From Penicillium oxalicum (Eukaryota > Ascomycota > Eurotiomycetes > Eurotiales > Aspergillaceae): a stretch of 64,000 bases of DNA. The notes below the pieces were generated by a model that saw nothing but the letters and a program-made list of their open reading frames with translations, was not told where the DNA came from and did not search any database. The translations under genes and the position numbers were made by a program. The stretch's first letter is position 1, and every line of letters starts with the position of its first letter. The stretch lies in the NCBI RefSeq assembly GCF_001723175.1, contig NC_064653.1, forward strand, positions 1,922,001-1,986,000. Reading direction: 5' to 3'. Below are positions 1 through 11,371 of this stretch, piece by piece.

Positions 1-1312
1 GCCATAGAGTGCTTTTGTTGTCCCCCTCACTCCTGTACCAATGGGACCATGAATGTCCAGTAACTGCGGCCTGCGGCCTCACAGGCCTACGCCCAGAGAA
101 GCGGATGATCTTGAATGCTCTTGACGGGTCGTTGATTGAAGCTCCTCAGGACACTCTCGGGCGGTGAGGCCGATATGGTGGCGTCCAGCTCGAGTTCTCT
201 GGGACGATTTCACCACCATTTGTCCCACTGACCCACCACGATAGTTAAACTGAAGGGCGGCCGGTTCCTTCAAGACAGACGCCGTGTGTCCAGAGATGAT
301 ACCCACTGCAAGAATATTACAGACTGCATCCAATTCTATCATGAGCGCAGTTCCTTGATGTGGACTGGCCAAGACTGACGGGCACCGAGAGAAATCATTT
401 GGACAAACATGAGCAGGATTGGAGATTTGAAACACAGTTTTGTCCCACCCCCGCATCAGCTGACCCAGCTCTCACAAATGTAGAGACTTGGCTCGAAATA
501 CCAGCCTCATTTATATCCTCTCGCGCGTGTGTCCACCGTCCTTGAGGGAATCTTTTGACCCTATGAAATTGGGGTGGACTCACGTGAGCATGGGTTCTGC
601 CTGCCCAAGCAGTGAGAACCCAAACCACCGAGTCGAGGGGGGCGTAGACCAGCTAAGCGCTGGACAGCCTATCGATCGGACAGAGCTGCTGGGGCATCTG
701 ATGCTCTCTTGACTCTGAGCGCGGAGATTCGTCGGCACGAGTGCAAAGCGCCAGCCAGTACAGCCGCGGATGTGATGACCTGCGTGTGATGGAGACAGGG
801 GGCTAACGCCTAACGGTAGTAGCCGAGCAAGCTCTAACCCAACCATCGGCCCCGGCGATGTGAAGACAGTTGAGACGCTGCATTAGGGCGACGGTCGCGC
901 GATCCTCAGGTGCAGCTGTCCTGCAAACCACTATTCCTTTAGGGCCCGTCACGATGTACTGTTGGCGTGCAAATCACTCCAGGAGGAGTGACGACTCGAC
1001 ACCATGATCTCCGCTCGAAGGGTATATTCGGACGGATCCCCCCACTGCTCTTTCGTTTTCCTTTTCAGTAGCTTTTTTTTCCCACCAGTGCCTATGTTAT
1101 TTTTGGGGGAAGAGTACTACTCACGCAGATCGAAAGGCCTCAATCATAGTCGGATCGTGCTCCAAGGAAAGTCTGGATTGACGGTTCTGTTCATCGACCT
1201 ATAATTTGCCTATTCTAGACCGTCCCTTTTTTGTGGTTCGGCAGCACTGGGCTCTTCTCAGTGGTCTCCTGTCGCGCGACTTGCGAAGCCACTGGAGACG
1301 AAATCTGCGAGG
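1..1312. other. Left-edge stretch without a recognised gene
   Basis: No recognised family is encoded here. On the minus strand an ATG at 342 opens 87 codons running to a stop at 79, with moderately GC-rich third positions, but I do not recognise the protein and cannot tell it from chance. The last 300 bases, with pyrimidine-rich tracts at 1050-1100 and 1225-1240, probably hold the promoter and 5' leader of the PLAC8 gene that starts at 1313. Confidence 0.4.
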
Positions 1313-2517
1313 ATGGACCGACCGCTGCACTTGGACACCCAGTGTGGTCAGGGTCAAGACCAACGATACTCTTTTTTGAATACACCGAGGGAGATGCAAG
1401 GATCCGATGAATCCAGCGTTCCCGTCTTCGCTCCACGTCTGCCGTCTCACAGTGTCCATGATCCCGCATATTTACAGTCGCAGCATGTACCTCAACAGCC
1501 TCCAACTACATCACAATCACCACATGGCCAGTATGAAAACTACAACCATTCCGTGCAACCCCACCAATACGAATCCGACGAAAAGAAGTCATATGGCAAT
1601 GAAAAAGGCCTGATGCCTCCATACGCACAATGCCCCCCGGTCGAGCAACATCCAGCCTTTCATGTTCCAGCGACTCCCAATCGCGAGTTGCAATTTTCGC
1701 CTCAGCCACCCCAGTATCCTCATGATGAAGTACCAAGCTCTGCTGGGCAGTACCCTGATGGCTTCCATCCTGCCGAGATCCAGAGAAGCGAAACCTTCTC
1801 CATTGAACCAGACTCGAATCCATTGCAATCACCTCTCGCCACGTACCTCCCTCCCCCCACAGCGCCGACGATGATCTCGTCACCGGACCAGCCCTTGAGT
1901 GACCTGGGCGCCTTTCATCATCCTGGGCAATCGATGCACCCCAATCAAGAAGCTCACGGTGGAAACTGGCATCATGAAATGTGTGAATGCTCCAACATCA
2001 CAACCTGCTGTCTGGGCGTCACCTGTCCTTGCATACTGTATGGAAGGACTCAACATCGTCTGGCCATGAAGTCTCGAAAGCAAGACCCAACGAATATGCT
2101 GGGATATAATACCTTGAATGGGTCATGCATCGGTATGGCTTTTCTCTGTGGCTGCCAATGTAAGTTTCTCTCAATTCTGTCTTTTTCCATCTTGATCCCC
2201 CCCCCCCCCCCCTTTTTTTTTTTTTCTTTTTCGCTCTTCTGACATTGTCCCATCCAGGGTTATTTGCTACCGTGCAGCATACGCGGACGCGCAAAGCTTA
2301 CGGGATTCAGGGAAACATCTGTACCGACTGTGTTCGAGCTACTTGTTGTACGTGTTGCACACTGATCCAAGATGAAAAGGAAATCCAGACGCGAGAGGAG
2401 CGTAGGGGGAGGGCGGCTCGAGAGCAGGGCGCAACTCTTTTGTCGCCATATACCGCTCCTACCGCCATGACTTATCCTGGGCCACCTACCCAAATGAGAC
2501 ACGGGCGGATGGGATAG
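1313..2517 (+). CDS. PLAC8-family cysteine-rich protein
   Basis: There are two exons, 1313-2159 and 2258-2517, about 368 aa. The first 220 residues are hydrophilic, low-complexity and rich in Pro, Gln, His and Ser, with many Tyr-Pro and Gln-Pro pairs. The C-terminal third is the PLAC8 domain: a start near 'CECSNITTCCLGVTCPC', then 'LCGCQ', and after the intron 'NICTDCVRATCCTCC' followed by a charged QDEKEIQTRE tail. Family knowledge: PLAC8 proteins of plants and fungi (plant FW2.2/PCR relatives) are small membrane-associated proteins linked to cell size or heavy-metal and cadmium handling; the fungal members are mostly uncharacterised. The intron starts GTAAGT at 2160 and joins CAA-T to GG as Q-W in phase, which fixes the boundary. 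The disordered proline-rich N-terminus is typical of fungal members. The gene stands alone, with more than 1.5 kb free downstream. Confidence 0.85.
2197..2225 (+). repeat. C16-T13 homopolymer tract inside the PLAC8 intron
   Basis: A run of 16 C (2197-2212) is followed directly by 13 T (2213-2225), then one C and five more T. It lies inside the 98-nt intron and takes up much of the space between the donor and the 3' splice site at 2256-2257. It may act as an extreme polypyrimidine tract. Homopolymers of this length are also prone to length error. Confidence 0.9.
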
Positions 2518-4058
2518 CCGGCCTTGCGTTAAGGACTAAATTCTTTGATCTGGCAACCGAGCTGTCGTAAAGCGCAACAAATAATACCCTCGGAGCGGGA
2601 TGATGGCTCGATGTTCGAGACATGAAATGAATGTTCCTGCCTCCTTTCGTGGATGACCGCTTGTAAATGCTGGGGGGCAGAGGATGGATTTCTGCGCGGC
2701 GAGTAGACGCCCACGCAGGAACACACCACGCGGACGAAGGCAATGGAATAGGTCACGTGGCATCTGGCAGAGTAGAGATTCTTCCATATGAGGAAATTGA
2801 GCATGAGCAACGCCTCAATGGATCGACTAGTCAACTCGTACTGCGGTTGATCCGATGTGAAGATCCCCACGGCTATTGAGTTCCGTGGGTCGGGGCATAC
2901 TTGCCCTGCTGACCTGTCACTTTTACCTCCGACCAAAGCATGGGAGAGGCTTCAGATCAGTGAACTACCTACCTGTTTCCGGGGCCCCCTCGCGGTAGAT
3001 GTAATAAACTATCGATGGCAAAGTGGCTCGCATGATTTTCTGGTGATGATGATGATCAATAGCCTCGGAACCTCTAGAGAAGAATCAAGAGTCGCCTGTT
3101 ATTACTGCGTTGCTACGTGCTCGAGCCACACTTCCGATCGGAACTCCATTCAGATCCCGGGCCTTCTGTCATCGTCAGGATGGGCAGATGTTCTTCACCT
3201 TTTGCCACGACCAGAATCCTTCGTGAATTTCCTACACGCGATTGGACCTGGACTTGGCGGATAACAATCGCGGGTGTATCTTAGCCCATTCATGGAATTG
3301 GCCACCCCCCACTAGCCACACGAAAGGCCAAGCAAGGCTTGTGCCAATCTCTCGCAATAGGTCGATGTCATCGGGACGGGTCCGCAAGTGATATATCAAC
3401 TCCTAATCGAAAAGAGAAGTCAACAAAGAAGAAGCGCAGAGCCTGCCTTTGCGTCCAAGGATTCTTCTCTATTCACGGAAATCAAAGTGATTCCGGAAGT
3501 CAGAGGGTGACTTTCCGAGAACTCTATTGTTGACGTTCAAGTCTGGTCCGTAGGCCCCCTTCGTCGGAAGCTGGCTGAGAGATGTGCATCTTGCAGAGAG
3601 GCAAACTAACTGACGCATGTAAGGGTTGACAGGGCACATTGGGTTGACCCCTCCGTTCGCGCAAGAACCTAATGAACCAACCTCGGACTCTATTTGGTCC
3701 ATCCCATACACCCCACACGAAGATTAAAAAAAAAAGAGGAGACAAATGGGGGAAAGCTAATTGTGTGCACTGTGTAATGACGAAGGCCTACCTGAGTAGA
3801 ATTGAGACCTGTATATTGATCGAGGTCGGATAGGGAGAGGACAGGGTTATATTTTGCCCCTCAATCTGGACGTACCCCGGTGTCGCAAGAATATCATCGC
3901 ATTCTTTATATTGATCTGATCCATACCGTTCACGACTCTTTTGTTCCGCGCCTCCAACTCCATTGAAAGTCACTCATTTCCAGCGATTGCCCCTTGGGCT
4001 GAATCAGGGCCCGCGTCCCCTCTCGGTGCACTCAGTAGGGGATCCATACATCTTCACC
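2518..4058. other. Intergenic, no recognised gene
   Basis: Open frames on both strands here are short and resemble no family I know. I see no tRNA or repeat. The last few hundred bases should hold the promoter of the rhodopsin-like gene that starts at 4059. Confidence 0.5.
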
Positions 4059-5529
4059 ATGTCGATGTCAGGCGAGGCTACGAGCACCGGTGTGAATCAC
4101 GACAACCTCCGCCATGTAGTCATCACGTCGACTTGTTTTGCATTCATTCTGTCTACTACGGCCGTGGTGTTTCGAATCCTCTCTCGAAAGATCAATGGAA
4201 GTGGGCTCTTTGTCGACGACTGGTTGATGATTTCTGCATTGGTAAGCCTTCATGCTTGAAAGTCTGCACTTCTTCGGACTATGATCAGAGCGCTAACATA
4301 ATTCGCTCCACCCGTAAAGATCTGGGAATGGGGGATTTCAATCGCGGGCATTGTTCGTAAGTAACTTGCCGGGAATGGACACCGTTCAGTCCGACTTTGA
4401 AATCAATGGCTGCGTGGTTCTTCTTACTCATCCTGTACAGTTCTTTACAATGGACTTGGAACCCACATCGAGTACGTGAAGCCTGAACAGCTTGTCGTGT
4501 ATCTCAAGGTAAGTAAACGGCTCGACCGAGTCTGGAACCTGCGCGCCGATAGAAACCGCTTGTGATATTGCATGAATACAAGAACTAATAATATTACCGA
4601 TTCAGACTCTTTTCACAGGCTCTATCCTATACACCCTGTGTGTCGCGTCCATCAAACTCTCCATTTTGATGCTCTATAAGCGACTCTTCCCAGTCAGACC
4701 CATGAAAGCTGCTGTTCAGGTTGTCTCTTTAATCATTATTCTCTGGGCCGCCTGTGGAATCCTGGCCGGCTGCTTCACGTGTATTCCGACAGAGAAGCTC
4801 TGGAATCCAATGATCCCCGGCGGCTGTATGGATCTGGGCAAGTTTTATTACGGATTGCAGATTCCCAACATTGTCACCGACGCTGTCATCTTAGTGATGC
4901 CAATGCATATCGTCTGGGGGTTACCCATCTCGAAGGCACAAAAGACCGGCTTGTCGATCATTTTCATTCTCGGGCTCTTGTCAGTAAACGCCCTTTTTTC
5001 CAGTCGGCTTCAACATATCCTCCAAGTCGAGATTGAAGATGTCCTTTTGCTAATGTCACCCACAAACCTCAGAACACTGATTTTTGACATTATTCGCCTG
5101 GTCTCTCTCGTCGATCTCTCCAAGGCGGGCAATGATATTACCTGTAGGTGGAATCCTCTTTTTGTTTTCCCCCAACGTCGCGTTGAAGTAAAGCGAAGCG
5201 AGGAGGAAAGAGAGATTCCGGCTTCTCAGTATGCATATTAACCATTTTACCACTTTGACTATCCAGACACCCAAGTGAACCCGAGCGTGTGGACATGTAT
5301 CGAGCCCGCCGTCGGAATAGTCGCCGCCTGCCTCTCCAACATGCGACCTTTGTTCAAACTCGTCCATCGCAAAGTATGGCAGCGATATGTCGGGTCTACA
5401 GCAAACACCAGTCAACAAGACATTGTGGGTGCGGACGGTGAAAAGCGCTGGACCCGGGACTTGAGCACCACCAACGCCACAAGTCCAAGCTGCCAATCGC
5501 AAAGTCCTCGTATGGATAGCCCGGTTTAG
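4059..5529 (+). CDS. Rhodopsin-like (SAT4-type) fungal integral membrane protein
   Basis: Six exons give 331 aa in continuous phase: 4059-4241, 4320-4356, 4441-4508, 4606-4979, 5073-5143 and 5267-5529. The protein has the layout of the fungal 'rhodopsin domain' membrane family, with about seven hydrophobic segments. Family landmarks are 'FVDDWLMISAL' after the first helices, 'GLGTHIEYV' in an outer loop, 'ASIKLSILMLYKRLFP', a Cys-bearing loop 'CFTCIPTEKLWNP', and the closing 'NPSVWTCIEPAVGIVAACL' with 'MRPLF'. Such proteins are often called PTH11-like or SAT4 family. This one has no CFEM domain at the N-terminus, and ligands are generally unknown. The 4980/5072 splice (GTCAGT...CAG) is the least certain; the other sites agree with both phase and consensus. 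The final 60 residues are polar and probably cytoplasmic. Confidence 0.8.
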
Positions 5530-6852
5530 GTATCGGTCAAGCCGCCCACGGGTCACTGTGTCTTTCTTTTTTTGGTGAAAGGTTGAGGCGAGAATCTAGT
5601 ATTCAGTTCAAGTAGGCACCAGTGCTGTTCAACCTCGGGTTCTCATCGTCTTGCTTTAGACGCGGGCACAGACGGGACCACTTCTCCCTCGAAGTAAGAT
5701 AAGCCATGTGTCGGGCATGGTGTTTACATATCATAATCTACTGGGTTCACCACTCATTGGTCACTTCTTTTTTTCTTTTCTTTCCTTCTCTTTGAACTTC
5801 AATTCATGTCTACTGCTGATCCCTGGGGAACCTTGTTCATACTGTTGTTGCCTAGGCAGTGGAACACAATTTAATCTGAGGCTGTGGTGACTTTTTCTGC
5901 GAAGCACCTCTTGGCCACTTGTTCGCTTCTACTTTTGTGCATACTTTTCCCAAAAGTTCATGTCGACTACTACGTAGATACCGGAGTTAGCGGTTGTCCA
6001 CCAAACAAATGTTCTTTTCTAGAATAGAATATCGATGTAGGGAATTTGGTATTTCTTCAACTATGGTGCGATATATGAAAATTCCTATTCGCTATAGATC
6101 GGAGAGGGCATGTTTGATAGGACTATTTTCTTCCGGGGAAGACCTGCTGTTCACTCAAGCACCGCCGGCATTTACTTGATCCTCTCCAAGTAAAACCATC
6201 TATAGAGTAATCAAGTCTCTGTAGATTACAGAGTCCTGTCATTGACCTCGATCAGGATTCAATTTTCATACCCGATCGGCAATGACTCAATCGTATGAAT
6301 ATCCATGCAGCAAGTGCCGTTGTTGCTCCACGCAACTCATTACCTTTATATATATAGGCTGCTTGACCAGACCTGATGAAATGCACTCATGGATCCGAAA
6401 TACAAAAAAAAGAAGGAACTCTCAATGATAGATTCATAGTATTTCTCCACTTCAAATTCTCTAGCCCGTACAGAGAGCTGCATCTGATTACTTATATTGT
6501 GCAGGCATATTGCGATCTTGATCAGCTCAAGTAGACTCAAGTAGGTGGCTCGGGCTGCAGTTGGGGCTGGAGGCAGTCCCCCCACAGTTGAGACCAGCTT
6601 CCCCTCATGTGGAAATACCCACTTTCATCCAGTCGATCATCCTCTTCCCCCCCCCTTTTATATTTCTTTTAAGTCCTACCGACCTACAACCAGATAACCT
6701 CAAATCACAGAGGACCGAGCCGACAAAGTGGAATACCGCATACCGTAGATGCACTGGGTACGGCTCCAGCAAGAATATCACAATAGCATCCCCACCCATG
6801 AATGCCCGTCCTGACTCGTCTCAAGCCTGCTACCTAATTAACATCTTCAAAT
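5530..6852. other. Intergenic, AT-rich in part
   Basis: No gene was recognised. The stretch around 5940-6500 is AT-rich and includes a short TA repeat near 6347-6358. The last 150 bases lead into the mechanosensitive channel gene. Confidence 0.5.
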
Positions 6853-7811
6853 ATGCGCGGTCTGGACGAGACCAACAATGTCTTGTACCGAGTTGGACAC
6901 ACTGCCGGCGCACAAGTGCACACCGTCTGGCGGGCATTTGTCAATTTCGCCGCGCGAGACAATGTCCTCGAGGTAGCGCTCGGTTTGATGTATGGCCCCA
7001 ACTCTCTTTCTCTCTCTCTCGCGCTTCTTATACTCCCTGATCAGAGACAAGCGCAATTAGTGCATAGAAGCATCCAAGTAACTAACTCGAGACTCTCGCG
7101 CTCACTTCTCAATCCCCAGTATCGCAAACTCATTCACCAAAGTGGTGACCTCGTTCGTATCCGACGTGGTATTGCCCGTGGTATCGCTCTTGCCTCTCTT
7201 GAATCGGAACATGGATCAGAAATTCGCCGTCTTATCCCCCGGTCCCAATTACAACGAGAGCAAAGGGTATAACACGCTGAAGCAGGCGCGGGATGATGGG
7301 GCGCTGGTGCTTGCCTGGGGGTACGTACTACTATATCTTTGTCTTTGGACATCGGAATCGGAATAGAGTCGCCTAGGTGGCTTTGCCCTTCTCACCTTGC
7401 AGTTGCAATGAATCCCTCCCAGATCTGACCGTGGCTTTGATGGACAGGCGAGATTGAGTGATTCAGGAGATTGCTAATGAGTTTCATGCAGAATGTTTGT
7501 CGAGACGCTGCTCAATTTTGCAGGTGTGAGTCTGACGCTGTTTGCTGTGGCTCATTTGTACATGTTTGTGTCTCGCGACAAGATTATCAAACCGACGGTT
7601 CGATGTCGGTATTGTCGCAAATTTATCAGTGTGCAGGTATGGGGAAAAAACATGGAGGCCTTGACCCTTGAGTCTAATGGATGTATAGGCCAAACGATGC
7701 GTGAATTGCTCTACTTGGCAAGATGGGAGAGAAGACCTGCCAGGGGAAACCGTCCACAGCATTAATAGCAGCGATGGTGGAGATCACAATATGCGCGATC
7801 GAGCAAGATAG
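6853..7811 (+). CDS. Fungal large-conductance mechanosensitive channel (MscL family) with C-terminal zinc ribbon
   Basis: Four exons give 201 aa: 6853-6989, 7120-7320, 7492-7636 and 7689-7811. The first helix region 'WRAFVNFAARDNVLEVALGL' followed by 'ANSFTKVVTSFVSDVVLP' matches the bacterial MscL N-terminus and TM1 (FRxFxxRGNVxDxAxGxxxGxAF), including the small-residue pore helix. A periplasmic-type loop follows, and TM2 is 'LLNFAGVSLTLFAVAHLYMF'. MscL forms a homopentamer that opens under membrane tension; the membrane used in this fungus is unknown. Unlike bacterial MscL, the C-terminus carries CxxC-x10-CxxC ('CRYCRKF...RCVNC'), a likely zinc ribbon, in place of the coiled helix. Every junction is in phase. 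Intron 1 contains a CT-rich microsatellite near 7005-7020. MscL is uncommon in eukaryotes but known in ascomycetes, where it is thought to have come from bacteria. Confidence 0.85.
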
Positions 7812-8344
7812 TTAGTTTGTCGGGGACTCGGGAGAGTTGAGGGTGGATGAATTGAATCGTCAGATGATACACGTGAGGAGGCGCGTGGATGGACATATTT
7901 CCCGTGATTTGATGACTCGAAGGGAATGAATTCTCGTAGTATTCCCGTTGAGATCCAGCATCAGAGTACCGTAGTCCACTTAGTACTCAGTCACCACGTT
8001 ATTACTGTAAGATAACTTTCCCCCCGACCTCGCTCGGCTCAAACTCTCCGCGTTTAGGAAACCGCATCACGTGGGACTTTGAAGACAGTCACTTTAGTCC
8101 CAATCTGGCAAGGTGGCATTGAAGTGTATTTACTCGACTTGATCTCTCTCCACTTTCACAAAGACCCCCGCTGATTACGTCAATTCAAGAAACTCCGAAC
8201 AGTCAGTATTTCTCATGAATCTCCATCTTTGGATCTCACACATCTACCCTATTCCCACCCAATTGACTGTGATACCTGGACCAAGAACAACAAACTACAT
8301 CATTACCACTACGTGAATCCTGAATCCTGAATCTCAACTCCACA
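7812..8344. other. Intergenic / promoter of the Dabb gene
   Basis: No coding signal was seen. The region is probably the 3' end of the MscL transcript and the promoter of the following gene. Pyrimidine-rich leader sequence runs up to the ATG at 8345. Confidence 0.5.
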
Positions 8345-9104
8345 ATGACAATCACTCACATTGTGCTCTTCCAATTCAAACCCGGGACTGCGGCCCATAT
8401 CATCCAGGATGTAAGTTGACCAGAAGAAAACATCCATCTTGCTGTACATACTCCCTTGGGCTCTTGGAAACGGTTCTAGCGGAATCAGTTCCCGGATACG
8501 TGGAGAGGTTTACAACCCGAACCCTTGGATTTCTTTGTCAGAAGAGACGATTGGAATAAATCAGATTCGCAAACGAAGAAAAGAAAATCGAATCAAATAA
8601 TGAGAAACCAACTAACCTTCAAACCCCCGCCTCCCTTCATCGTTCATCCAATCAAGACCTGCGATCGTATGCTCGCACTCAAAGATAAATGCCTACACCC
8701 GACAACAAACAGATCATACATCCAGTCATCGTCCGGAGGGAGCGATAATTCTATCGAAGGTTTACAGGTAATGCCATCACTTCACCTTGTCCTTCCTGCA
8801 CCTTCCCCCCCCCCTTAAACCCGGGTCTCCCTCCAGAATGGCCCCGTCTAGAGACTACAGGATCCCTCTCCCGATATTGGCATGAGTCTCAAAATTCAAC
8901 TCTGAAAGCTAATTTCCAAACTCGTTCAAATAAAAAAAGGGTGGCATGACTCATGCCTTTGTCGTGGAATTTGCAAGCGTTGAAGATCGAGATTACTACG
9001 TCAAGGAGGATCCGGTGCATCGGGAATTCGTTCAGAGTCTGGACGGGGTACTGGAGAAAGGTCAGGTGGTTGATTTTACTCCCGGCGTCTTCAAGAGTGC
9101 TTGA
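8345..9104 (+). CDS. Stress-responsive A/B-barrel (Dabb) domain protein
   Basis: Three exons, 8345-8410, 8657-8767 and 8940-9104, join in phase to give 113 aa, about one Dabb domain. The N-terminus 'MTITHIVLFQFKPGT' is the first strand with its family His. The middle is 'DRMLALKDKCLHP...SSSGGSDNSIEGLQ'. The end 'GMTHAFVVEFASVEDRDYYV' with 'HREFVQSL...VVDFTPGVF' is the diagnostic C-terminal half. Dabb proteins are small ferredoxin-fold dimers. Some are stress-induced, and relatives act in polyketide cyclisation, but the role of this fungal type is not known. Intron 1 is long for this genome (246 nt) and contains a chance open frame. The downstream neighbour runs on the opposite strand. Confidence 0.85.
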
Positions 9105-9702
9105 TTCGGTCCATTTCATGGGGCTAGGCAGTTGCTCCTTCGAATCAACGATGGCGATCAGCAAATCCGCCGGTTCTCCGTTTCAGAAGGAGGTTCCGGA
9201 GTACGGCCAGGATGAAAGTTCTCGTCTGTAAATAGCTGAGGCTTCAAAGGACCAATATGAACATCTTGCAGTGAAGAGGTTTTGTGGACAGACCCACACA
9301 CATGTCATTCAGTAATTAGTATGGATCTGATCTAGCAACAAGTTTTAAAATGAGAGCCCACCAACGGAGTCCCCCAAAGACACCCCCCCCCCCAAAAGAG
9401 ATGAAGGGTTTCCAGAGAATGTCGTGATATTAAAAAAAAAAAAGCAGAAAAGGAAAAAAAAAACTCCCCGCCAAATGTACACGGGTGGCTCCGATCAGAG
9501 CGAAGCAGTGCCATCAATTCTATCGTGGAAAATCGGGGTAAATGGTGTCACGTAAAAGTACCTTCAAAAGGTATTCCCAGCCAGTCGAGGCAGGATGAAA
9601 ACAAAGAGTTATAGTCATGCATATTGTGCAAGTTCACCGTCTTGGCAAAATAGCAGAGGAAGAGAGGGCCCGGGAAGGGAGGCGTGTTGGAGGGACCGAG
9701 GT
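9105..9702. other. Convergent intergenic region
   Basis: This lies between the 3' ends of the Dabb gene (+) and the transporter gene (-). It holds several homopolymers: a C run near 9382 and A runs near 9433 and 9456. No gene was seen. Confidence 0.5.
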
Positions 9703-11371
9703 TTAGTTGGTCGAGTGGGCGCCAGATGGGGCCCCGGTGTAGAGGACCAACAGCACGATGATCGCAACGACACCGATCGCGATACCCTTGGCCTGGGCGG
9801 GGTTGGTACGCCGGTACTCTCCCACTTGGAGACGAATGTCGGTGCTCAAAGCCTGGATCTTCTCGGCGCCAAGCTTGTAGTAGACCAGACCGGCCAGGGC
9901 AATGGAGTAACCAAAGAACTGCTGAGGGGTGACGGGGTCGCGGAAGATCATCATGGAGGCGCAGACCAGGAGGATATCCTTGAGGATACCAGCCATGGTG
10001 AGGACGACAGCCGAGGTCTTGCCGATCTGTAGACATTGTCAGTCACCGCGCCACAAGGGATGGGCACACGGCCGGAAAGATGCTTACCAGAAGGACAACA
10101 GAGGCGTTGAGGAGGAACGCAACCAGTGCGTTGGCAATCAGAGTCATGATACCGAGAGAGTAAATGTCGTTCATGCTCATGCGGGGCACATCAGTGAAGA
10201 GAGTGACAACACCGTTGGTGACCGCGCAAGCGGGGGCATAGTAGTACAGAGAAACCAGGGGGTCCATCTTGAACTCGGCTGAGCTGAGCAGGCGCTGGAC
10301 CATGACCAGGCGCAGAGCCTCGAAGATGATACCACCGCACTGGATGAGGAAGCCGAGCATATCAAACTTGATCTCGCCGAATGAGGCAATAACCACACCA
10401 ACGACAATGATACCAACATTGCCGAGGGTCTTGAAGTTGGCCGGAGCGATACCAAAGGCCCAAGTGGCGAAAAGAGTCACGACGGCGTTGGTAGCCTACC
10501 ACCCAGGAAAGGGTATTAGTTTTGAAATTCATGACATGAAACAATGCCGGGGGAGAGGGTTGAATTATTGCAAGCTGGGATACGCACCTTCAACATTTGG
10601 ATGAACGAGACACTGAGGTAGAGGTAGGCCAGGTTACCGCAAATCAGGGACAGACTGAACATGATACCGATGGGGACAATCGCACGACTGTTGGAATGGA
10701 GAATTAGCGGGAGTATCATGGGCGCCGCGCGTCGGCGCAGCTGAATGGGTAACTTCGACTCACGCGTAAGTGCTTGGGGTCATCGGAACCTTGTGGCGGG
10801 AATCCAGAATAGTGGTGAACTTGGCCAGACCCTGGGTCATGGCAGTAGCAAAGACCATGTGCCATGTTGTCAGGAACAGTGCTGTTGTGGACCGAGTTAG
10901 CTATCGGTATCTGGAGAAGGATGCGGCAGAGATCGAGCGGCCATTCGGGGACCTCGGCGAGATGAAAAGAAAAAGGAAGTCGTGGTTCGAGGCACTTACG
11001 GAAGTCTAGAAAGCAAGATAGGTTAGTACATCACTTTCCCAACAAATGGCCCATTTCAGAAAGGCATGGCCGGGCCTGGAGGAGTACTCACTGAACTTGG
11101 CGCTCGACAGAACCCACTTGTTGAAAAGGATGACACTGGAGCTCAGGGCGATCCACAGACTGCCGAGGAGAACAATCAGCAAAATTGACTCAACAAGACG
11201 ACACCAATCCCCCGATACATGCCATCGACAAAGGAATCATCGACAGCAGTCCTGTCAGCGGGCAACGCACGCAATGTAGAAGGCCGGGTGCAAGCCGGTG
11301 CTTGGGGCTGGAGCCGGAGCGGCACCTTTCTCGAGGTTGCGGTCATCCTGGGCGGAGCGTTCGTTGGCCAT
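9703..11371 (-). CDS. TPT/SLC35-family nucleotide-sugar (triose-phosphate-like) transporter
   Basis: Seven exons on the minus strand give 374 aa: 11371-11271, 11159-11092, 11000-11005, 10881-10764, 10687-10588, 10495-10088 and 10026-9703. All phases close. The protein has about ten membrane spans with TPT-family landmarks: '[17 protein letters not shown]' in helix 1, '[10 protein letters not shown]', '[17 protein letters not shown]', '[18 protein letters not shown]', '[13 protein letters not shown]' and '[13 protein letters not shown]' near the end. Homologues exchange nucleotide sugars or phosphorylated sugars across Golgi or ER membranes; I cannot name the substrate. The third exon is only 6 nt, with strong splice sites on both sides, and supplies the Asn-Phe-Pro of the 'KFNFP' motif. 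The C-terminal tail is short and hydrophilic after a last hydrophobic span. Confidence 0.9.
11000..11005 (-). other. 6-nt micro-exon of the TPT transporter
   Basis: Read on the minus strand the sequence is TTTCTAG|ACTTCC|GTAAGTGCC. The preceding exon ends TTC-A and the following one starts CA-CTG, so ACTTCC completes Lys-Phe-Asn-Phe-Pro-Leu-Phe-Leu, the expected family motif. Skipping the exon keeps the frame but removes two residues from the conserved motif. Confidence 0.85.
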
